Of a stretch of DNA of 5,532 nt, positions 1-4,878 are shown in pieces. Below the pieces are notes generated by a model, which worked only from the letters and a program-made list of their open reading frames with translations, was not told the origin of the DNA and searched no databases. The position numbers and the translations under genes were made by a program. The DNA is from an uncultured Actinomycetes bacterium (lineage in GTDB: Bacteria; Actinomycetota; Actinomycetes; S36-B12): assembly GCA_903918595.1 (NCBI GenBank), contig CAIXFB010000219.1, positions 1 through 5,532 of the forward strand, read 5' to 3'. Each line of letters starts with the position of its first letter. Position 1 is the first letter of the stretch.

Positions 1-872
1 AATTGCTCGCTGCGGCACAACCACTGTCGATTCAAGTACATACGGATGCGCAGTTGGCCCGAGTTGCTTTTGAACGACAGGACCAACCTGGGTCGGATCA
101 GGTGTACTCCGATGCCAATGAAAAGACTGAACTACTCATAGCGATTGAAGAGTTCGAAGTATTTGCTGGATGGCGTGATCGCCCGCAGGCGCATGCGATT
201 TTGATGCAGATCGACGGCGCTGAAAATGCGTGTTCAATTCTGGAAAATGACGGCCCGATTGCGGCTATTCCGGCTCTGCGGGCGATTGATCATGAGCGTC
301 GGGCGGAACAACTCGTCAGTGCTGTCCGGGCTGTGGGTGCCAGTCCTGCTGAGGTAGATGCCTTCGCAACCATTGCGCAGCTGTACCCCGACGATCCGGG
401 TCTACTGGTGTCGGTGTTGCTGCAATTCCGTGCGCTGGCACCCGGCAATGCAATGTATGTGCCCGCCGGAGTTCCGCACAGCTACATCCGGGGCCTTGGT
501 CTTGAAGTCATGACTTCATCGGACAATGTTGTGCGCCTTGGCTTAACCCCGAAGCCCGTCTTTGTGGATGCGGCTCTTGCGGCTTTGACAAATTCCCATG
601 ATGAAATCCTTTTCAGGTCGGAATTCGGGGAGCGGATCGCCCCTGCGGGTGCACCTTTTGCTGCGACGCTCACATCGAATGAGACCCAACTGGAATCAGG
701 GGCGTTCCGCCTCGTGCTCGCAATCGAAGGAGAGGCCAGCGTGAGAGCGCATGGCGGTGGCGCAACGGTTCTGCTACAGCAGGGCGAGGCAGCCGTGTTA
801 CGCGCCGATGAGCCTGCGGTGCTGGTCAGCACCGCAGGAGTGGTTGCTGTCGTGGAACATGTGACCTGTTGA
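1..872 (+). CDS. manA: Mannose-6-phosphate isomerase, 5'-truncated by window edge
   Basis: Type I phosphomannose isomerase, a cytosolic zinc enzyme that interconverts fructose-6-phosphate and mannose-6-phosphate and feeds GDP-mannose and mannosylated envelope glycans. The reading frame is open through the left edge. Numbering from the codon at position 3, the zinc-site motif QPLSIQVH gives Gln11 and His13. Glu43 follows in YSDANEKTEL, and PHSY gives His159. The signature around DNVVRLGLTPK carries the catalytic-type Arg178. These match E. coli ManA Gln97, His99, Glu134, His255 and Arg274, so roughly 85-95 N-terminal residues lie outside the window. The C-terminal cupin-like barrel is complete to the TGA stop. 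One oddity is that the usual NHKPE segment around the zinc Glu is NEKTE here. The stop overlaps the next gene by four bases, which suggests one operon. Family assignment is secure. Confidence 0.95.
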   Translation, partial: LLAAAQPLSIQVHTDAQLARVAFERQDQPGSDQVYSDANEKTELLIAIEEFEVFAGWRDRPQAHAILMQIDGAENACSILENDGPIAAIPALRAIDHERRAEQLVSAVRAVGASPAEVDAFATIAQLYPDDPGLLVSVLLQFRALAPGNAMYVPAGVPHSYIRGLGLEVMTSSDNVVRLGLTPKPVFVDAALAALTNSHDEILFRSEFGERIAPAGAPFAATLTSNETQLESGAFRLVLAIEGEASVRAHGGGATVLLQQGEAAVLRADEPAVLVSTAGVVAVVEHVTC

Positions 873-1789
873 GCACCGAAGGCGGCATGAAAGCCGTTTT
901 TGCGGCGCTGCTTGCCAATCTTGGAATCGCCGTTGCGAAGTTTGTTGCATTTTTCTTTACCGGTTCGTCATCTATGTTGTCAGAGGCAATTCACTCCCTT
1001 GCTGATTCTGGGAACCAGGTACTCCTGATCATCGGCAATCGTCGTTCCAAGAAGGAATCTGACGCTCACCACAACTTCGGTTACGGCCGCCGGCGCTACA
1101 TTTACGGATTTGTTGTCGCGATAGTTCTGTTCCTTGTTGGCGGTGTTTTCTCGCTGTATGAGGGGATACACAAGTTTCAAAATCCCGAGCCGCTCGAAGA
1201 CTGGTGGATTGCGGTTGTCGTGCTGCTCGTGGCGATTGTTCTTGAATCCTTCTCGCTGCGCACTGCCATCCAAGAGGCAAACCATGCGCGAGGTGACCGG
1301 TCCATTCCTCGGTTTGTCAAAGATTCGCGCCAACCAGAGTTACCGGTGATTTTGCTTGAAGACATCGGCGCTCTGTGTGGGCTGTGTTTTGCCCTCATCG
1401 GAGTTGGCCTCGCTGTCATCACTGACAACGGGCGCTTTGATGCGATGGGCGCCATGGCAGTGGGCCTGCTGCTCATCGTCATCGCAATCTTCTTGGCCAT
1501 CGAAATGACGGCCATGCTGGTGGGGGAGAGCGCGCTACCCGAAGAGGTTGTTGCCATCAGAGCTGCACTGGAGAGCAGCGATGGGGTGCTGCGGGTCATC
1601 CATCTGCGCACCTTGCACGTTGGCCCAGATGAACTGCTGGTCGCTGCCAAGATCGCGATCGCGCACAGTGCAACCGGAATCGAGGTTGCGCAAGATATTG
1701 ATGCGGCAGAGGCGGCCCTTCGGGCGGCCATTCCCAGCGCCAAATATGTCTTCCTCGAGCCGGACATCGAAAGGCCAGCCGAGCTGTGA
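869..1789 (+). CDS. Cation diffusion facilitator transporter, ZnT9-like
   Basis: Predicted inner-membrane metal/proton antiporter of the cation diffusion facilitator family, 306 residues, probably exporting Zn2+ or a similar divalent ion. Six hydrophobic segments are visible at about residues 9-31, 33-55, 77-97, 112-130, 158-182 and 192-213, followed by a soluble C-terminal domain (about 218-300). TM2 carries the metal-site HxxxD (His42, Asp46) inside SEAIHSLADS. TM5 has LLED (Glu164, Asp165) instead of a second HxxxD. TM2, the GYGRRRY loop and the LLED segment resemble the ZnT9/SLC30A9 branch. The start is taken as TTG, giving MSTEGG and overlapping the manA stop as TTGA. This is the N-terminus expected from homologues as I recall them, and coupling to manA would explain the poor ribosome-binding site. 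ATG at 887, with GAAGG four bases upstream, is the alternative. Metal specificity cannot be read from sequence. Confidence 0.9.
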   Translation: MSTEGGMKAVFAALLANLGIAVAKFVAFFFTGSSSMLSEAIHSLADSGNQVLLIIGNRRSKKESDAHHNFGYGRRRYIYGFVVAIVLFLVGGVFSLYEGIHKFQNPEPLEDWWIAVVVLLVAIVLESFSLRTAIQEANHARGDRSIPRFVKDSRQPELPVILLEDIGALCGLCFALIGVGLAVITDNGRFDAMGAMAVGLLLIVIAIFLAIEMTAMLVGESALPEEVVAIRAALESSDGVLRVIHLRTLHVGPDELLVAAKIAIAHSATGIEVAQDIDAAEAALRAAIPSAKYVFLEPDIERPAEL

Positions 1790-1813
1790 TCGTGTGCGGG
1801 GCGTGCCCTTGTG

Positions 1814-1819
1814 CATAAT
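1814..1819 (+). promoter_or_regulatory. Candidate -10 element for ahcY
   Basis: CATAAT matches the sigma-70-type -10 consensus at five of six positions and lies 25 bases after the transporter stop. No good -35 stands at 16-18 bases upstream, which is common in actinobacterial promoters. Transcription would begin near 1826 and give a leader of about 160 bases containing the structured region below. CAGAAT at 1834-1839 is a weaker alternative. Confidence 0.35.
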
Positions 1820-1849
1820 CCGGGAATCTCTGGCAGAATCGGGGAGTCG

Positions 1850-1921
1850 TTGATGGTCCGGAGCCCTGGTTTCCGTCGCGGCGATCTCCCTATGGAGATC
1901 GCACCCATCGCGAACCATCGA
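1850..1921 (+). promoter_or_regulatory. Candidate structured RNA leader of ahcY (three-way junction)
   Basis: Manual pairing gives a closed three-way junction. P1 pairs 1850-1857 with 1914-1921 (eight pairs, one G-U). P2 pairs CGGA 1859-1862 with TCCG 1872-1875. P3 pairs CGCG 1877-1880 with CGCG 1909-1912. P3 stacks directly on P4, a perfect 9-bp hairpin: GCGATCTCC 1881-1889, loop CTAT, GGAGATCGC 1894-1902. Single bases 1858, 1876 and 1913 link the helices, and a six-base bulge ACCCAT (1903-1908) separates P3 from P4 on one side. No U-tract follows P4, so it is not a terminator of the upstream gene. Position before ahcY suggests cis-control of that gene. I do not see the GAGGAGCG / AGGCUCG signature of the classical SAH riboswitch, nor SAM-I/SAM-IV core sequences. 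A DNA-level operator at the P4 palindrome is the main alternative. Confidence 0.45.
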
Positions 1922-1985
1922 AGCCTCGTGACGTTCGCTCCACCTAATCGTCGCCCCACAAAGGCGCGCCTTCGAGGAGTTACGC

Positions 1986-3443
1986 ATGTCAGTTTTCAAG
2001 GCCGATGGCACACCTGATTTCAAGGTTGCCGACCTATCCCTAGCCGACTTCGGTCGCGACGAAATTCGTCTCGCCGAGCACGAAATGCCTGGCCTCATGG
2101 CCATGCGCTCAGAGTTCGGCGGGACCAAGCCCCTCAAGGGAGCTCGCATCACCGGCTCGCTGCACATGACCATTCAGACCGCAGTGCTCATCGAGACCCT
2201 CGTCGAGCTGGGTGCCGATGTTCGCTGGGTGTCCTGCAACATCTTCTCCACCCAAGATCACGCCGCTGCAGCAGTCGTGGTGGGCCCCAACGGCACGGTC
2301 GATGCACCTGCTGGCGTTCCGGTCTACGCATGGAAGGGCGAGAGCCTGCCCGAGTACTGGTGGTGCACAGAGCAGGTGCTCATGTGGCCAGACGGCAAGG
2401 GCCCGAACATGATCCTCGACGACGGTGGCGACGCCACGATGCTCGTGCACAAGGGCAAGGAATTCGAGGCTGCCGGCGTCGTTCCCAATGCCGATAGTTC
2501 CACCTCTGAGGAGTACGCGGTCGTTCTCGACACACTGCGCCGCACTCTGACGGAAGATCCGCAGCGCTGGACGAACATCGCTGCCGGCATCAAGGGCGTG
2601 ACCGAGGAGACGACCACTGGCGTCCTTCGCCTCTACGACATGATGCGCGACGGCTCACTGCTGTTCCCGGCGATCAACGTCAATGACTCTGTCACCAAGA
2701 GCAAGTTCGACAACAAGTACGGCTGCCGCCACTCCCTCATAGATGGCATCAACCGCGCTACCGACACCATGATCGGCGGCAAGGTTGCTGTCGTGTGCGG
2801 CTTCGGCGATGTGGGCAAGGGCTCTGCCGATTCGCTCCGCGGCCAGGGCGCTCGGGTGATCATCACCGAGGTAGACCCGATCTGCGCGCTCCAGGCAGCC
2901 ATGGACGGCTACCAGGTAGCACTCCTCGACGACGTCATCGGAACCGCTGACATCTTCATCACTGCCACGGGCTGCTTCGACGTCATCACGGCGGAGCAGA
3001 TGTCGAAGATGAAGCATCAGGCGATTGTCGGCAACATCGGTCACTTCGACAATGAGATCGATATGGCCGGCCTTGCTGCAATCCCCGGTATCGTCCGCAA
3101 GACGATCAAGCCGCAGGTTGATGAGTGGACCTTCCCCGACGGCCGCTCGATCATCGTGCTGTCGGAGGGTCGCCTCCTGAACCTCGGTAATGCAACCGGT
3201 CACCCCTCGTTCGTGATGAGCACCTCGTTCACCAACCAGGTGCTCGCGCAGATCGAGCTGTTCACGAAGCTTGACCAGTACCCCCTCGGCGTCTACACGC
3301 TGCCGAAGGCACTGGATGAAAAGGTCGCGCGCCTGCACATCGACGCACTGGGCGTTCGGCTCACAGAGCTGTCGAAGGTTCAGGCCGAGTACCTCGGCGT
3401 TGACGTCGCCGGCCCCTACAAGGCTGACGCGTACCGTTACTGA
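1986..3443 (+). CDS. ahcY: Adenosylhomocysteinase (S-adenosyl-L-homocysteine hydrolase)
   Basis: Cytosolic NAD-dependent enzyme that splits S-adenosylhomocysteine into homocysteine and adenosine. It relieves product inhibition of methyltransferases and returns homocysteine to the methyl cycle. All catalytic positions known from the human enzyme are present: His60 (LHMT), Asp146 (ILDDGGD), Glu208 (TEETTTG), Lys238, Asp242 and Asn243 (TKSKFDN), and Cys247 (YGC). The NAD-binding loop GFGDVGKG is at 272-279. The C-terminus KADAYRY supplies Lys479 and Tyr483, which reach the NAD of the partner subunit in the tetramer. At 485 residues it is the long form, with the extra segment at about 152-200 relative to mammalian proteins, as in M. 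tuberculosis SahH. GAGGAG at 1974-1979 sits six bases before ATG, a strong ribosome-binding site. Codons appear more C-ending than in the neighbours, consistent with high expression. The gene is intact. Confidence 0.98.
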   Translation: MSVFKADGTPDFKVADLSLADFGRDEIRLAEHEMPGLMAMRSEFGGTKPLKGARITGSLHMTIQTAVLIETLVELGADVRWVSCNIFSTQDHAAAAVVVGPNGTVDAPAGVPVYAWKGESLPEYWWCTEQVLMWPDGKGPNMILDDGGDATMLVHKGKEFEAAGVVPNADSSTSEEYAVVLDTLRRTLTEDPQRWTNIAAGIKGVTEETTTGVLRLYDMMRDGSLLFPAINVNDSVTKSKFDNKYGCRHSLIDGINRATDTMIGGKVAVVCGFGDVGKGSADSLRGQGARVIITEVDPICALQAAMDGYQVALLDDVIGTADIFITATGCFDVITAEQMSKMKHQAIVGNIGHFDNEIDMAGLAAIPGIVRKTIKPQVDEWTFPDGRSIIVLSEGRLLNLGNATGHPSFVMSTSFTNQVLAQIELFTKLDQYPLGVYTLPKALDEKVARLHIDALGVRLTELSKVQAEYLGVDVAGPYKADAYRY

Positions 3444-3459
3444 TTCGCACAGTTACCTT

Positions 3460-3501
3460 GGTGGGGCGTTCTCTCAAAGAGAGGGCGCCCCACCTTCTTT
3501 T
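3460..3501 (+). terminator. Intrinsic terminator of ahcY
   Basis: GGTGGGGCG (3460-3468) pairs perfectly with CGCCCCACC (3486-3494). Inside it, two T-G wobbles and CTCTC/GAGAG extend the stem to about 16 pairs closed by an AAA loop. TTCTTTT (3495-3501) follows as the U-tract. It lies 16 bases after the ahcY stop, and its tail overlaps the stop codon of the convergent tetR-type gene. Read on the minus strand the hairpin has no T-run after it, so it should act mainly on ahcY transcripts. Confidence 0.93.
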
Positions 3502-4099
3502 AGCCGAAAGTTTTTTCGAGAACCCGGCTGATGAGTGCGATCCAGGCTTCGTGGCTCATGGGGTCTGGTGTGACGTCGTCGACGACTTTGCCGAGCGTGT
3601 ACGCCTGGATGAAGACTGCGGCAGCCCGCGGGTCGAACTCGGAATTTAGCCACCCTTTTGACTGTGCTTCGCGGAAGAGATCGGTGAGTGCATCGGTGAC
3701 CCGCTGCTGCTCGACACCGAGTTGCAGGCGGAACCGGTCGCTGTTGCCAGCGATGCCAAGTGCGCGGGCACGCTCAAACCTGATCGAAGCGAGCTCAGCG
3801 CCTTGGGTCATGGCGGTGATGTGGCCGAGTCCTTGAAAGAAATCCTCGCGGTTGGCAACGCTCGTCACGAGGTTGGTGATTGCGTCGATATTCCGGTCCA
3901 CATTAAGGCTGAATCGGTAGATGAGGGCTGATTCGATCAGCTCGCTGAAGTCCTCAAAGTGGTGGTAGAGAGAGCCCTTAGAAATACCCGAGGTCGTGAG
4001 CACCTGATCCACATGAACCTTGTCAGGGTGATCTCCACCCATGAGTTCAACGGTCGTGAGGATCAGTCGTTCTTTGGTCGGGTGGATTGAACTGCGCAT
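3500..4099 (-). CDS. TetR/AcrR-family transcriptional regulator
   Basis: 199-residue TetR-type repressor, the usual length for the family. The N-terminal DNA-binding domain spans about residues 8-55. Its helix-turn-helix runs from Val30 to Phe48 and ends in the family signature GISKGSLYHHFEDF. The all-helical remainder (about 60-199) would be the ligand-binding and dimerisation domain, and the ligand cannot be told from sequence. ATG at 4099 is the only sensible start: an in-frame TAG lies four codons upstream and no other start codon precedes the HTH. AAGG stands only one base before ATG, so initiation may be leaderless or weak. The gene is divergent from the membrane protease gene, with 55 bases between starts, and an inverted repeat there is a plausible operator. 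It converges on ahcY. The family is certain, while its regulon is inferred from position. Confidence 0.92.
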   Translation of the reverse strand: MRSSIHPTKERLILTTVELMGGDHPDKVHVDQVLTTSGISKGSLYHHFEDFSELIESALIYRFSLNVDRNIDAITNLVTSVANREDFFQGLGHITAMTQGAELASIRFERARALGIAGNSDRFRLQLGVEQQRVTDALTDLFREAQSKGWLNSEFDPRAAAVFIQAYTLGKVVDDVTPDPMSHEAWIALISRVLEKTFG

Positions 4100-4104
4100 G
4101 CCTT

Positions 4105-4125
4105 CAGTCTAGGCAGAGGAGACTG
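4105..4125. promoter_or_regulatory. Candidate TetR operator (6-9-6 inverted repeat)
   Basis: CAGTCT (4105-4110) and AGACTG (4120-4125) are perfect inverted copies separated by nine bases, in the 55-base gap between the divergent regulator and protease genes. Read on the minus strand the repeat includes TAGACT (4106-4111), a -10-like hexamer ending six bases before the regulator ATG. On the plus strand a TANNNT element, TAACTT (4127-4132), follows immediately. Binding could therefore block both directions. This is inferred from symmetry and location. Confidence 0.45.
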
Positions 4126-4154
4126 GTAACTTCGAGGAGATCAGATTCGCGCGA

Positions 4155-4874
4155 GTGGAGGCAATCATCAAACAGGGTGCTGAGAACCTTCGTCGACGAT
4201 GGGGATTGTGGGATGCGGTGGTGTGTCTTGTTGGCGCCCAAATCCTCGGCCTCGTGGTGGGCTTGGTCCTGATCGCAATCTCGGCACCAATCGGCGTTCT
4301 CATCATCGTCGGGTCGGCTGCCCCTTGGCTACTCCTTGCCGGCTGGCCGCTGTATGCGACCTCGCGTTGGGGAAATGGCCCACGAATCGATCTCGATCTT
4401 CGATTGAGTTGGTCCGACGTGCGCTGGGGTGTTCTGGCCGGCCTCGTGGGCTTGTTTCTTGCCGCCATCATCGCCGCCATCACAACCCTGATCGTCGGTG
4501 ATTTCACATCTCTTGCGGCGGAGGCAGCCGAAGAACTGGTCGATTCTGCCTCGTTCGCATCATTGTTTGTATTTGCGCTCATGTTGATGGTCGGAGCACC
4601 GATCGCTGAGGAGTTGGCCTTTCGCGGCCTCCTCTTCGGCGCCTTGCAGCGACGGGGTGTGGGGGCGGCGTGGACGATCATCATCACCGCGGTTGTTTTC
4701 GCTGCGTTCCACTTCGAGCCCACCCGCTTCTTTGTACTGCTGGCCCCAGGTCTGGTATTCGGATTTGTTCGGTGGAAAACGGGCTCATTAGGGGCGGCGA
4801 TGGTCGCCCACGGGGTGAACAACGCTCCGGCCGCCGTGTTCTTGCTCGTTGGTCTGCCTGAAGTGACACCATAG
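4155..4874 (+). CDS. CPBP-family intramembrane metalloprotease (CAAX/Abi family)
   Basis: 239-residue polytopic membrane protein with the three CPBP (PF02517-type) motifs in order: EExxxR (Glu152, Glu153, Arg157, in AEELAFRG), FxxxH-type His186 in AAFHF, and HGVNN with His219 and Asn223. Hydrophobic segments lie at about 20-42, 45-66, 86-112, 132-150, 168-185, 189-204 and 211-233. The family includes CAAX prenyl endopeptidases, bacteriocin-immunity proteins and other membrane glutamic/metal proteases, and the substrate here is unknown. The GTG start is uncertain. An in-frame TAG at 4110 and no ATG, GTG or TTG in between leave it as the earliest option, but GAGGAG (4134-4139) is 15 bases away. 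Just inside the frame GGAGG (4157-4161) precedes only ATC codons. The gene is divergent from the TetR gene and ends four bases before mtrA, so it is probably co-transcribed with mtrA. Confidence 0.9.
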   Translation: MEAIIKQGAENLRRRWGLWDAVVCLVGAQILGLVVGLVLIAISAPIGVLIIVGSAAPWLLLAGWPLYATSRWGNGPRIDLDLRLSWSDVRWGVLAGLVGLFLAAIIAAITTLIVGDFTSLAAEAAEELVDSASFASLFVFALMLMVGAPIAEELAFRGLLFGALQRRGVGAAWTIIITAVVFAAFHFEPTRFFVLLAPGLVFGFVRWKTGSLGAAMVAHGVNNAPAAVFLLVGLPEVTP

Positions 4875-4878
4875 GCAC

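Noticed and set aside
1799..1808. Short GGGC-GCCC hairpin as terminator after the transporter gene
   Set aside because: The loop would be two bases and no U-tract follows; not a credible terminator.
1177..1959. Long open frame on the minus strand opposite the transporter gene (260 residues)
   Set aside because: Low-complexity Ser/Ala/Arg-rich product typical of an antisense shadow of a G+C-rich gene; the plus-strand frame has clear CDF family motifs.
1826..1985. Known SAH, SAM-I, SAM-II or SAM-IV riboswitch before ahcY
   Set aside because: The expected core sequences of these classes, as far as I can recall them, are absent. GAGGAG near 1974 resembles part of the SAH consensus but is the ribosome-binding site and has no matching partner block.
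2655..3338. Minus-strand open frame of 227 residues inside ahcY
   Set aside because: Exactly opposite highly conserved AhcY coding sequence, with no recognisable domain; an antisense shadow.
3460..3501. Bidirectional terminator serving the convergent TetR gene
   Set aside because: On the minus strand the sequence after the hairpin is purine-rich with no T-run, so support exists only for the ahcY direction.
4105..4125. McbR-type box (SAH-responsive TetR regulator of corynebacteria)
   Set aside because: That box is TAGAC-N6-GTCTA. The repeat here has different half-sites and spacing, and the TetR protein does not resemble McbR from memory.
4109..4822. Minus-strand open frame of 237 residues opposite the membrane protease
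   Set aside because: The product is Arg/Thr/Pro-rich without family features, whereas the plus strand holds all three CPBP motifs.
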